Positions 7,518 through 15,545 of a stretch of DNA of 64,000 nt are shown piece after piece (the first letter of the stretch is position 1; the number at the start of each line of letters is the position of its first letter). The notes below the pieces were generated by a model that saw only the letters and a program-made list of their open reading frames with translations, was not told where the DNA came from and ran no database searches. The translations under genes were made by a program, and so were the position numbers. Origin of the DNA: QHXM01 sp032160705 (GTDB taxonomy: Bacteria; Acidobacteriota; Blastocatellia; Pyrinomonadales; Pyrinomonadaceae); the NCBI GenBank assembly GCA_032160705.1, contig JAVHVE010000037.1:1-64000 (forward strand). The letters run 5' to 3'.

Positions 7518-9686
7518 CTAGTGATAAGCCGTTGACGTGACGGTCGCGGAATTATTGCTTCTGTCCGGGTCGGGCGTCGGCGATTCAATCGTCACGGTAT
7601 TGTTGATGACAGTGCCTTCAGTCAGCGAGTCGTTTACTGTGGCGACGATAGTGATACTAGCCTGTGCGTTGTTTGCCAATGAGGGCAGCATGACTGTGTG
7701 ATTGTTGGCCGTGCCCGCGCAGACGCCGCCGTTGGTCGCCGCACATGAAACGAAAGTGAGCGAGTCCGGCAAATTGTCCGTCACCTTCACGTTGTGAACC
7801 GTATCCGGCCCTTTGTTGGTGACGGTGGTGATGTAGGTGATGTTCTGGCCGACCGTGACCGGGTCGGGTGTCGCGCCCTGCTGAACCAGCAGATTGCCCG
7901 ATTGCGCCATCGGCCAGACGATGGGCACTAGAAACATCACGACGGCGAAGACGGCGATGGTCAGAATCGAGCCGACTTTGACGAAATCTAAGAAACGATA
8001 ATGTCCGGGCGTGAAGATCAGCACGCAGGCAGGCTCAAGCGGCGTCAGAAACGAGCAGGACGCGGCATACGTGACCATCACGGCAAACGTGCGTGGATTG
8101 AGACCGAGACTGATGGCGGTCTTGACGGCGATGGGGACGACGACGAGCGCCGCCGCCTGATTCGACATCGGTTGCGTCAGCGCAACCGTTAAAACGAAGA
8201 AGCCCGCGAGCACGGCCATGCCCCCATAGCCGCCAACGAACTGCACGATCAAATCCGCCAGATACTTATCCGCGCCCGACTTCTCCAGCGCCGTCCCGAA
8301 ACTAATCATGCCCGCAATCAACACAATCAGCCGCCACTCGATGAGATTGTAAATCTCCTGCGTGCGGATGGCGCGCGTGACCAGCAAGATCAGGACGCCG
8401 AGCAGGACGGCCACAGCGAGGGGCACTTGCGGCGGGTGCGTGATTGAGAAAAAGAGGAAGACACCGAAGGCCAGCAGCGCCCAGCGACGCTTGCTGGCAC
8501 GCCCGCGCCGCTCCGACACGTCTTCCAGCAATAGCAGGTTGCCGTCCGACGCCAGGCGTTCGACCTGCTCGCGTTTGCCCTGCACGAGCAGCACGTCGCC
8601 GAAACGCAAAGGCAGCGTGCTGATCTTCGAAAGCAGCGCGACGCCATGACGATTAATCGCCAGCACGGTCAACTGAAAACGCTGGCGAAAGTGCAGCCCC
8701 TTGAGCGTGCGTCCATTGAAATCCGAGCCGCGCAAAACGGTCGCTTCAAACAATTCCACGTCGCCGGATTCGAGAACCTGGTCGCTGAGCTTAAAATCAG
8801 CTTTGATTTCAATGCCGGTCTCATTCTTGACGCGCAGGATGTCTTCAATCCGCCCCTGCACCAGCAGGAGGTCTTCCGCTTCTATTCTTTCTGTCGGGCT
8901 CGGCGCGATACGTCCCTGCTTGCCGCGCAGGATACCGACCACCGTCAGGTCAAGCTCGTCGCCGAGGTTTGCTTCGGAGAGCGTTCTTCCCACCAGCGGT
9001 GAATCCGGCAAGACTATTACTTCCGACATGTATTCGCGGATGTGATATTGCTCGGTGAGGGAATCGGCTGCGCCGCGACGCGGCAAGAGGCGCAAGCCCA
9101 ACAGCAGCATGTAGAGCAACCCGACGGCGACAATCGCCGCTCCGACCGATGTCAGCTCGAACATCGAGAATGGCTGCATCCCGTAACGCTGGATTGCGCC
9201 GCTCACGGCCAGGTTGGTCGAAGTCCCGATGAGCGTGCATGTCCCGCCGAGGATCGCGCCAAAGGCGAGCGGCATCATCAGCTTCGACGGCGGGACACGC
9301 GCCCGCGCGCACATCCCCAGGACGACTGGCACGAACATGGCGGTGGTCGTCGTATTCTTCAGCACGGCGGCTGATGCTGCGGCGACGATCATCACCAGCA
9401 CCGTCAAATTAAACTCGCGGCCTCCGGCAAACCTGTGCAGGCGGCGTCCGACGACATCAACCACGCCCGTCTTGACCAAGCCCCCGGTCAGGATGAAGAG
9501 GCCGGAAATCGTAATCACGATATCGTTGCCAAACCCCGCGAACGCCTCTCCCGCCGTCAACACGCCCGTGACAACGAGCGCGATGACGAGCAGAATGGTG
9601 ACAATGTCAATCGGGATGCGCTCGGTCGCAAAGAGCGCGACGGCGACGAAAAGCAAGATAATGACAATCGCAACGGGACTCATCAA
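7518..9686 (-). CDS. SLC13/DASS-type anion permease with RCK_C domains and C-terminal DUF11 domain
   Basis: 722 aa. Hydrophobic helices at 1-190 and about 400-590 form a divalent-anion:Na+ symporter-like permease (for sulfate, phosphate or dicarboxylate). Between them two TrkA/RCK C-terminal regulatory domains can be seen ('IREYMSEVIVLPDSPLVGRT', then 'LFEATVLRGSDFNGRTLKG'). After the usual last helix the protein continues for about 130 residues as a DUF11-type domain: 'NITYITTVTNKGPDTVHNV', 'VTDNLPDSLTFVSC', 'SNNSATVTSTAYH'. DUF11 is a beta-sandwich normally found outside the membrane, so the tail is probably periplasmic. The reading frame is continuous through the junction. The fusion is unusual. 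The substrate cannot be assigned. Confidence 0.85.
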   Translation of the reverse strand: MMSPVAIVIILLFVAVALFATERIPIDIVTILLVIALVVTGVLTAGEAFAGFGNDIVITISGLFILTGGLVKTGVVDVVGRRLHRFAGGREFNLTVLVMIVAAASAAVLKNTTTTAMFVPVVLGMCARARVPPSKLMMPLAFGAILGGTCTLIGTSTNLAVSGAIQRYGMQPFSMFELTSVGAAIVAVGLLYMLLLGLRLLPRRGAADSLTEQYHIREYMSEVIVLPDSPLVGRTLSEANLGDELDLTVVGILRGKQGRIAPSPTERIEAEDLLLVQGRIEDILRVKNETGIEIKADFKLSDQVLESGDVELFEATVLRGSDFNGRTLKGLHFRQRFQLTVLAINRHGVALLSKISTLPLRFGDVLLVQGKREQVERLASDGNLLLLEDVSERRGRASKRRWALLAFGVFLFFSITHPPQVPLAVAVLLGVLILLVTRAIRTQEIYNLIEWRLIVLIAGMISFGTALEKSGADKYLADLIVQFVGGYGGMAVLAGFFVLTVALTQPMSNQAAALVVVPIAVKTAISLGLNPRTFAVMVTYAASCSFLTPLEPACVLIFTPGHYRFLDFVKVGSILTIAVFAVVMFLVPIVWPMAQSGNLLVQQGATPDPVTVGQNITYITTVTNKGPDTVHNVKVTDNLPDSLTFVSCAATNGGVCAGTANNHTVMLPSLANNAQASITIVATVNDSLTEGTVINNTVTIESPTPDPDRSNNSATVTSTAYH

Positions 9687-9693
9687 TAGTCTC

Positions 9694-9702
9694 TGCTATA
9701 AT
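9694..9702 (+). promoter_or_regulatory. Extended -10 promoter for the receiver-domain gene
   Basis: CTGCTATAATC contains TG-N-TATAAT, a full extended -10. No good -35 is present, as expected for extended -10 promoters. The transcript would start near 9709 and include the following CAGTTTT hairpin. Confidence 0.55.
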
Positions 9703-9710
9703 CCGGTTCA

Positions 9711-9779
9711 CAGTTTTCAGTTTTCAGTTTTCAGCAGACAGCCTGAAGCTGAAAACTGAAAACTAAAAACTGAAAACTG
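9711..9779. repeat. Heptad-repeat hairpin, CAGTTTT family
   Basis: Three exact CAGTTTT units (9711-9734) pair with (A)AACTGAA units at 9748-9779 across a 13-nt loop. It lies in a divergent spacer and would form the leader hairpin of the receiver gene. Confidence 0.85.
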
Positions 9780-9795
9780 ACCGGGGGTGATTTTG

Positions 9796-10302
9796 ATGGG
9801 AGAGCATTGCATTCTTGTGATCGAAGATCAAGAGGATTTAGCTGAACTTTACGAAGCGACGCTCAAAAAAGCGGGCTATAAAGTCCGCAACGCTTTTACC
9901 GGCGAAGAGGGAATCGCGGAATTTCAGGCGAGCGGCGCTGACGTGGTTTTGCTGGACATGACGCTGCCGGAGATGCACGGCACACAGGTTCTGCGAGAGA
10001 TTCGAGACATCAACGCCAGCGTGCCCGTCATCGTCATCTCGGCGGAAGCGAGCGATCAACTGCGCGAGCAGTGCGAGCGGCTCGGCGTTCAGGATTATCT
10101 GGCAAAGCCGGTCAACTATGATGCGATGCTGACGGCGGTTCAACTCGCGCTTGAAACTCCGCCGGAAGAGGCCGAACTCATCACCCTGCGCCTCCCGTCG
10201 CTCATCGTCCAGCAACTCAATGAGATTGACTCGAATCTTGAGCGCGCCATTACGCAACTGGTCGAGGAGCGAGACGCGAAAGCGAATAAAGCGCGGGGAT
10301 GA
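9796..10302 (+). CDS. Stand-alone response-regulator receiver protein
   Basis: 168 aa from ATG 9796, with a GGGGG(T)GA ribosome site at 9783-9790. The receiver domain fills residues 5-120: acidic pocket E10/D11, phospho-acceptor D54 ('VVLLDMTLPEM'), S82 and K104 ('YLAKP'). No DNA-binding or enzymatic output domain follows. The tail is a helical segment ('LIVQQLNEIDSNLERAITQL') that may mediate dimerisation or partner binding. No histidine kinase lies nearby. An upstream in-frame GTG at 9787 would add three residues. Confidence 0.9.
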   Translation: MGEHCILVIEDQEDLAELYEATLKKAGYKVRNAFTGEEGIAEFQASGADVVLLDMTLPEMHGTQVLREIRDINASVPVIVISAEASDQLREQCERLGVQDYLAKPVNYDAMLTAVQLALETPPEEAELITLRLPSLIVQQLNEIDSNLERAITQLVEERDAKANKARG

Positions 10303-10305
10303 GAG

Positions 10306-10412
10306 AGCAGTGGTCAGTGGTCAATGGTCAGTGGCCAGTGAAGACAAAAGGCAGTAGAGACGCGTCATGTCTTTACTGCCTTCTTTCTTTTAACTGACTA
10401 CCGACCACTGCT
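10306..10412. repeat. Heptad-repeat hairpin, CAGTGGT family
   Basis: The left arm is AGCAGTGGTCAGTGGTCAAT-like heptads and the right arm ends CCGACCACTGCT. It fills the gap between convergent stops. The TAG stop of the minus-strand gene at 10411 touches the right arm. Confidence 0.8.
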
Positions 10413-11445
10413 AATTGAACAGCGAGCGCTCGACGACAGTGGAGGCTTTTTTCGTCCCGCGTTTTTTTGACTTATCGCCCTGCGGCGAACCCGGATGATG
10501 CGCCAGATGCTCGGCATTCAATCCAAGCTCGCGCAAAGTAGCGGCAAATTTGGGCGCGCCGTGCATCGTGATGATTCGCTGTGCGCCCGAAGCGCGCGCC
10601 AGATGCACCAACTCATCGAAGTCCGCATGATCGGATAGCGGCAGCACCAAATCCACACCTTTGTACATGTAGGGCGCGCTTTTATGGAGCGCCCAGCCGG
10701 TCAGCATAATCACGTAGCGCCGCTCGATATTGGTAATCATCGGCTGCTTGCGGCAGCCCGGCGGCGTAATCAGCACGCGACCGCGCAAGTGCTCCCGGTC
10801 ATACTTTTCATACGCCCCGGAAAACTTCACGCCCAGCTCGCGGTAAATCTCCGCAACGTTCCAGACAGAGCCGTGCAGCGTGACGCGATAATCTCGCCTG
10901 AGCAGCAGTTCAAGCGCCTCCTGCCCTTTGCCGAGCGCATAAGCCAGCACGACCGGCACGCGATCATCTGAAAGCGCGCGGTCAACCGCCGCATAAAGAC
11001 GCGCGAACGTCGCCACATCGGGCGGGAAGCGATAGAGCGGATCGCCAAACGTTGATTCCATCACGAGCGTGTCGCAGGGGACGATGACGGCATCCTCTGC
11101 CGCGACGTTTGGCCGGAGCTTGATGTCGCCCGTATACACGAGCCGTTCGCCGTCCGCTTCGACCAGCACTTGCGCCGAACCCAGGCAATGTCCCGCCGGA
11201 AAAAAGGTCAAAGCGAAGCGTCCGTAATCGCGCCGCTCGCCGTAGGAGAGCGTCTCCATTTCCGCCTCACCGCGACGATGGCGAAAGATGCGCGCCGTCT
11301 CCGGCGTGGCGATGATCGAACGGTGCTCGGCGATGTGATCCGAGTGGCCGTGCGAGATGACGCAACGCTCACGCGGCCCGTCAGCGTCGAGCCACAAATC
11401 CAGGTCAGGCAGGTAAAGCCCTTCGCGATATTCAACTCTTAACAA
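10411..11445 (-). CDS. MBL-fold exonuclease-like / mRNA 3'-end processing factor-like protein
   Basis: 344 aa. A metallo-beta-lactamase motif 'ISHGHSDHI' (30-38) provides the zinc ligands, with further ligand motifs 'PAGHCLGSAQV', 'YTGDIKL' and 'LSDHADF'. The last is typical of the beta-CASP/ligase-associated exonuclease branch rather than of small hydrolases. Relatives are found next to ATP-dependent DNA ligases as putative end-processing nucleases; no ligase is present here, so the nucleic-acid role is inferred from family only. The tail is Lys-rich ('GDKSKKRGTKKAS'). Confidence 0.8.
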   Translation of the reverse strand: MLRVEYREGLYLPDLDLWLDADGPRERCVISHGHSDHIAEHRSIIATPETARIFRHRRGEAEMETLSYGERRDYGRFALTFFPAGHCLGSAQVLVEADGERLVYTGDIKLRPNVAAEDAVIVPCDTLVMESTFGDPLYRFPPDVATFARLYAAVDRALSDDRVPVVLAYALGKGQEALELLLRRDYRVTLHGSVWNVAEIYRELGVKFSGAYEKYDREHLRGRVLITPPGCRKQPMITNIERRYVIMLTGWALHKSAPYMYKGVDLVLPLSDHADFDELVHLARASGAQRIITMHGAPKFAATLRELGLNAEHLAHHPGSPQGDKSKKRGTKKASTVVERSLFN

Positions 11446-11604
11446 AAATTCAGCCCTCCGGCACGGAAGCTCAATGAAGCGCGTTTACAAAATACGCTCC
11501 ATTTGAGCTTGCCGCCCCCCCTCAAGGTTAGCTATCTTCGGGAGATTGTTTTCCGCAGAAGAATTATATTACACGCGCCGGAAAGCGCGCTAACGAGGAA
11601 AGTG

Positions 11605-12366
11605 ATGAATCCAGGCGACGAGCATGACAGACAGGCAAGCGCACCTGTTGAAGCCCCGGCAGTCGCGACCGTCCCGCGCTGGCGCGCAGTCCGTCGCCTC
11701 TGGCGCGCAGAGACATTTTACGTGATCGCGCTCGGCGCGTTCGCCGTCCTTGCCGTCTTCGCCTACCTCGATCCTTACTTCGGCTGGGATTTGAAAATTT
11801 CGAGCGCCTTCAATTGGAAGACGTTTACGCCGCCCGGTCTGCTTGAGTTGATGCGCTTCGTTTCGGTCTTCGGCAACAGTTGGACGCCTTACGCGCTGAC
11901 TGTTCTGATGGCGGTTGTCTTTCTCGCGTTTCGCAGGCGCAGCGAAGCCGCCGGGCTGGTCTTGAGCGTGTTGGGTAGCGCGCTCATCAACACAACGCTC
12001 AAACTGGTCATTTCTCGCCCGCGCCCTTCAGTGTCTGCTCTCGTTCCCGTTTACCGCGATACTGCGACGCAGAGCTTTCCCTCAGGCCATGTCACTTTTT
12101 ACGTGTGCTTTTTCGGCTTCCTCTTCTTCGTCGCTTACACGCTTTTGCGGCGCGGCACATTCGCGCGCTGGCTGGCGCTCGCCATCACGGGCTCGCTCGT
12201 TCTGCTCGTCGGACTCTCGCGCATTTACCTCGGCGCACACTGGCCTTCAGACACACTCGGCGCGTACCTCTGGAGCGGCGTCTGGCTGATGTTCTCTCTG
12301 GAGATGTATCGTCGCTGGAAAGAGCGCAGGACATTACACGGGGAGGAGAAAGCACAAAGCAGTTAG
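11605..12366 (+). CDS. PAP2-family membrane phosphatase
   Basis: 253 aa from ATG 11605, preceded by GAGGAAAGTG. About six TM helices. The three PAP2 signature blocks are complete: 'KLVISRPRP', 'SFPSGH' and 'SRIYLGAHWPSD'. The catalytic histidines face the periplasm. The likely substrate is a lipid diphosphate such as undecaprenyl pyrophosphate or phosphatidylglycerol phosphate. A possible -10 TATATT lies at 11565-11570. The TAG stop sits inside the left arm of the next repeat hairpin. Confidence 0.9.
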   Translation: MNPGDEHDRQASAPVEAPAVATVPRWRAVRRLWRAETFYVIALGAFAVLAVFAYLDPYFGWDLKISSAFNWKTFTPPGLLELMRFVSVFGNSWTPYALTVLMAVVFLAFRRRSEAAGLVLSVLGSALINTTLKLVISRPRPSVSALVPVYRDTATQSFPSGHVTFYVCFFGFLFFVAYTLLRRGTFARWLALAITGSLVLLVGLSRIYLGAHWPSDTLGAYLWSGVWLMFSLEMYRRWKERRTLHGEEKAQSS

Positions 12367-12466
12367 CAGTCGGCAGTGGGCAGTTGGCAGTAAAGAGATA
12401 GAAGCGATATGCAGCGTTGTGTCTTTGCTTTTAACTGCCCACTGCCCACTGCCGACTGCCTACTGC
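12359..12466. repeat. Heptad-repeat hairpin, GGCAGTG family, encoding both flanking stop codons
   Basis: Left arm 12359-12394 and right arm 12432-12466 are GGCAGTG-type heptads in opposite orientation. The TAG stops of the convergent genes (12364-12366 plus strand; 12460-12462 minus strand) are supplied by the repeat sequence itself. Confidence 0.85.
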
Positions 12467-14340
12467 TTTTTAATTTCCGGCCTGAGATTCATGTTGCGGA
12501 TCAACCGATGCAGGTAGTTCGGATGAACGCCTAAGAGCCTCGCCGCTTCCGTGTAATTGCCCCCGGCCTGTTCGACGGCTTTGAGAATCAATTGCTTCTT
12601 CGCCTCAGTCACGGCGTCATGATAGTTCGCCACAACGCCTGTTGTGGGTGTCGCTGTTTCGAGCGCGGCTTCCGGCAAATCTTCCGGCAGGATGACCTCG
12701 GTCGTGCCCAGCACAACGGCGCGCTCGATGGCGTTTTCCAGTTCGCGCACGTTGCCCGGCCAATCGTAGCTCGTGAGGCGTACACGCGCTTCGCTGGAAA
12801 TTCCTTTCACTCTGCGATTGCACTTATCGCTGTACTTCTGGACAAAATAGCTCGCCAGGAGCGAAATATCTTCGCGACGCTCCCTGAGCGGCGGCATGGA
12901 AAGCGCGACGACGTTGAGCCGGTAGTAAAGGTCTTGACGAAAGCTTCCCTGGCGAATCGCTTCTTCGAGGTCTTTGTTGGTCGCGGCGATGAGGCGTATG
13001 TCAACTTTGAGAGTGCGCGTGCCGCCGACGCGCTCAAACTCGCGCTCCTGAAGCACGCGCAGGAGTTTGGCTTGAAGAAGCTGCGGCATCTCGCCCACTT
13101 CGTCCAGAAACAGCGTGCCCCCGTCCGCTACTTCGAGCTTTCCTTTCTTCTGCACGACAGCTCCCGTGAACGCACCCTTTTCGTGGCCGAATAATTCGCT
13201 TTCCAGCAAGGTCTCTGTTAGCGCCGCGCAGTTGACAGCGATGAAGGGCTTATTCTTGCGCGGGCTGTTCAGGTGAATGGCACGGGCGGCCAGTTCTTTG
13301 CCCGTGCCGCTCTCGCCCCAGATTAGAACGGTCGAGACGGTTGGGGCGACGCGGGCGATGAACTGGTAAACGTCGCGCATCCGCTGGCTCTCGCCGATCA
13401 TGTTGTGCTCGACCTGTATGTCTTCCTGAAGACGTTGGTTCTCGCTTTCCAGCCATTCCACATGCCGCGCATTCTCAAGCGCGACCGCCGCAATGCCAGC
13501 GATGGCTGTCACCAACTGCATCTGATCTTTATCAAAGCGCGTCAAAGGGTCAGACGCGTAAAGATAAATCACGCCCAAAGGCTTATCGAACAGCATGAGC
13601 GGCACGCAGAGCACGGCTTGAATTCTTGAAGAGATCAAGCTTTCGGCTTCGTTGAAAGCCTCGCTATCCTGCACTTCATTGCTCAAAATCGAGATGCCCT
13701 CATTCAGCACGCGACGTGTGATCGTGCGACTGACGCGCACCGTCCGATCAGTCCCCGATTGGCGATCCAAGCCGAAGATGGAAGAGAACTCTTCTACCTG
13801 ACCGTCCTCGACGAGCAGAATAGCCCCGCAATCGGCGGGCACGACCTCGAAGATCAATTCGAGGAGTTGCCGTTGAAGAGCTTCCAACCCGCGCACGGAA
13901 TTAATCGTCGTGCTGATTTTCATGAGCGCGCTCAAGTCGCGCGCCATCAGGTGAAAGGCGTCCGTGATGCGTAACTGGAGCGTGTTCGCGCCCGTAATAA
14001 TCTTGCTCTCGTCGAGCAGCACGGTGCTTGAACTGGAAGGAATATCGCCCTCGCGCCGCAGGAAGGAGAAGGTGTAGTCGCCTATCCGCACGCGGTCGCC
14101 GTGTTCGAGGAAGCGCTCCTTGACCGGCACGTCGTTGACGAACGTCCCGTTGAGGCTTTCGAGATCGTTGATCTTGAATAGCTCGCCAACGCGTTTGACG
14201 ATGCAGTGGCGGCGCGAGACCGAAGGGTCGCTCAGGCAAATCAGGTTGGCCGATTCACGCCCGATAGAAGTCTCATCTTCAACAAGCGTGAACGTCTTGC
14301 CCTTCAAAGGCCCGGCGATGGCTGCGAGTCTGGGGTACAT
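12460..14340 (-). CDS. sigma54-dependent transcriptional activator with FHA and GAF sensors
   Basis: 626 aa. An FHA domain (about 1-100: 'SIGRESANLICLSDPSVSRR') recognises phosphothreonine. A GAF domain follows (about 150-295), then an AAA+ domain (about 315-550) with Walker A 'GESGTGKE', the sigma54-contacting loop 'GAFTGA' and Walker B 'GTLFLDEVGEM'. The Fis-type HTH is at the C-terminus ('NYTEAARLLGVHPNYLHRLI'). It is a complete enhancer-binding protein. Upstream, in the divergent gap, are a perfect 8-bp palindrome (14487) and a -24/-12 promoter (14628) driving the secreted-protein gene, probable targets. Ser/Thr kinases such as the one at 34546 could supply the FHA signal (inference). Confidence 0.95.
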   Translation of the reverse strand: MYPRLAAIAGPLKGKTFTLVEDETSIGRESANLICLSDPSVSRRHCIVKRVGELFKINDLESLNGTFVNDVPVKERFLEHGDRVRIGDYTFSFLRREGDIPSSSSTVLLDESKIITGANTLQLRITDAFHLMARDLSALMKISTTINSVRGLEALQRQLLELIFEVVPADCGAILLVEDGQVEEFSSIFGLDRQSGTDRTVRVSRTITRRVLNEGISILSNEVQDSEAFNEAESLISSRIQAVLCVPLMLFDKPLGVIYLYASDPLTRFDKDQMQLVTAIAGIAAVALENARHVEWLESENQRLQEDIQVEHNMIGESQRMRDVYQFIARVAPTVSTVLIWGESGTGKELAARAIHLNSPRKNKPFIAVNCAALTETLLESELFGHEKGAFTGAVVQKKGKLEVADGGTLFLDEVGEMPQLLQAKLLRVLQEREFERVGGTRTLKVDIRLIAATNKDLEEAIRQGSFRQDLYYRLNVVALSMPPLRERREDISLLASYFVQKYSDKCNRRVKGISSEARVRLTSYDWPGNVRELENAIERAVVLGTTEVILPEDLPEAALETATPTTGVVANYHDAVTEAKKQLILKAVEQAGGNYTEAARLLGVHPNYLHRLIRNMNLRPEIKKQ

Positions 14341-14486
14341 GCTCTTGTTCTCTTTAGCATATTTACCTTGATGAAGGGTAGAGCAAAGCGATCATCACCG
14401 GGGCGCGAAACCTGAGAAATGCACAACCTGAAATTTACAGTTCGGAATTTGATTTCCACCCTCCAACCTAACTTTACAGATAGCCG

Positions 14487-14506
14487 CTCTATCCGTTCGG
14501 ATAGAG
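14487..14506. promoter_or_regulatory. Perfect palindrome, possible activator-binding site
   Basis: CTCTATCC-GTTC-GGATAGAG, two 8-bp arms with a 4-bp centre, about 120-140 bp upstream of the -24 box. This is a typical distance for a sigma54 enhancer site. The binding protein is inferred. Confidence 0.4.
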
Positions 14507-14627
14507 TTTGACCGCCTGCGGCGCGAGAGCAGTCAAACCGTGCTTTTCCTCTCATCGAAGCTCATCTCATTTTCGATCAAGCAGTTCAGGTGAACGACTG
14601 TTGGTCGCAAGTCGTCCTGCTGAGGCG

Positions 14628-14643
14628 TGGCACGCCGATAGCA
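14628..14643 (+). promoter_or_regulatory. sigma54 (-24/-12) promoter
   Basis: TGGCAC-GCCGA-TAGCA. The consensus is TGGCAC-N5-TTGCA, and the invariant GG-N10-GC is exact with one mismatch elsewhere. A partial second copy of the -24 half (TGGCACGAAGATGG) lies downstream at about 14653. Confidence 0.65.
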
Positions 14644-14827
14644 ATGCAGGTGTGGCACGAAGATGGAAGTTCCCCCTATAGGTGGGAGCAAGGTGGGTCG
14701 GAACTAAATTGATAAGGCCAGGGCAGGCGGTCAGAAAGAGACCAGTATGAGCCCCGCCAGTTTGAAATTAAAGGATCGCCGCAAACAGATGCGCGACCGA
14801 TGCCCGGAACGGGCAAGAAGGAGAGAA

Positions 14828-15310
14828 GTGAAAAAGCAAGCCCTCAGAGCCGTCACCATGTTGGTTTCAATCATTGCCCTGGCATTTGCGACAGCCGTTG
14901 TGTCCAGCGCACAGGCGCGCGTCAAGAAAATCAAAGCCGACATCCCGTTTGATTTCGTCGTCGGCGACAAGACGCTCGCGGCTGGCCAATATCTGGTCGG
15001 TCAAATCACGACCAACTCGGATGCGGGAATCTTGATTCGTAACAGCGAGGGCGGCCAGAACGCGATTCGCTTGACGAACACCGTTGCTGCCAGCGCCACG
15101 AAGCGGAAAAACGTGCTGACCTTCCGTCACTATGGCAACACGTACTTTCTCGCGCAGGTCTGGCTGGCAGGCTCAGCCGAGGGACGCGAAGTGCTCAAAT
15201 CAAAGGCGGAGCGTTCAGTCGAACGTGAGCTGGCAAGGAATTCGTCCCGTAGTAATCTGGCACAGAACTCCAAAGCAGAAGTCGTGACGATCATCGCTGA
15301 AATCGAATAA
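14828..15310 (+). CDS. Secreted protein of an Acidobacteriota-type family (function unknown)
   Basis: 160 aa from a GTG at 14828 preceded by AAGGAG. The signal peptide is 'VKKQALRAVTMLVSIIALAF' through 'VVSSAQA'. The mature protein begins with 'IKADIPFDFVVGDKTLAAGQ' and is predicted mostly beta, ending in a Ser/Arg/Lys-rich stretch. This N-terminal pattern recurs in many small secreted acidobacterial proteins of unknown function. It is preceded by a sigma54 promoter and the divergent sigma54 activator, so it is probably a regulated envelope or exported product. An intrinsic terminator follows. Confidence 0.78.
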   Translation: MKKQALRAVTMLVSIIALAFATAVVSSAQARVKKIKADIPFDFVVGDKTLAAGQYLVGQITTNSDAGILIRNSEGGQNAIRLTNTVAASATKRKNVLTFRHYGNTYFLAQVWLAGSAEGREVLKSKAERSVERELARNSSRSNLAQNSKAEVVTIIAEIE

Positions 15311-15366
15311 CTCGACTGACCCACGCGATAGCAAGTTCCCTCTTGCACTTGGTAGAGAGAAGCCTG

Positions 15367-15408
15367 ACCGGCAACCCGAACGTCCCCCGGGTTGCCGGTT
15401 TGGTTTTT
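15367..15408 (+). terminator. Rho-independent terminator
   Basis: ACCGGCAACCCG pairs perfectly with CGGGTTGCCGGT across a 9-nt loop and is followed by TTGGTTTTT. Confidence 0.8.
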
Positions 15409-15410
15409 GG

Positions 15411-15545
15411 GACAGTGAAGAGAATAGACAGGATTAACAAGGTGGACAGGATGGAAAAAGCAACAGCAAGATTCATTCTTCCTGCCTCCTCTGCTTAATC
15501 TTGATAATCCTGTTAATCCTGTCTATTTCTTCCGTCACCCTGTTT
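15411..15545. repeat. Heptad-repeat hairpin, GACAGGATTAACA family
   Basis: Left arm AGACAGGATTAACAAGGTGG (from 15425) and right arm ATCCTGTTAATCCTGTCTAT (from 15507) form a long stem. A near-identical copy is at 37541-37652. It lies between convergent genes and touches the stop of the minus-strand gene. Confidence 0.85.

Larger units (their letters stand above)
14341..14827. other. Divergent regulatory gap
   Basis: 487 bp without a credible gene. It contains the 8-bp palindrome at 14487-14506 and the sigma54 promoter at 14628-14643. An in-frame ATG at 14747 could extend the downstream gene by 27 residues but has no signal-peptide logic and a poorer ribosome site. Confidence 0.6.

Noticed and set aside
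9711..9779. Simple intrinsic terminator
   Set aside because: It lies between divergent starts, after the promoter of the plus-strand gene, so termination would be pointless there; lacks a GC-rich stem.
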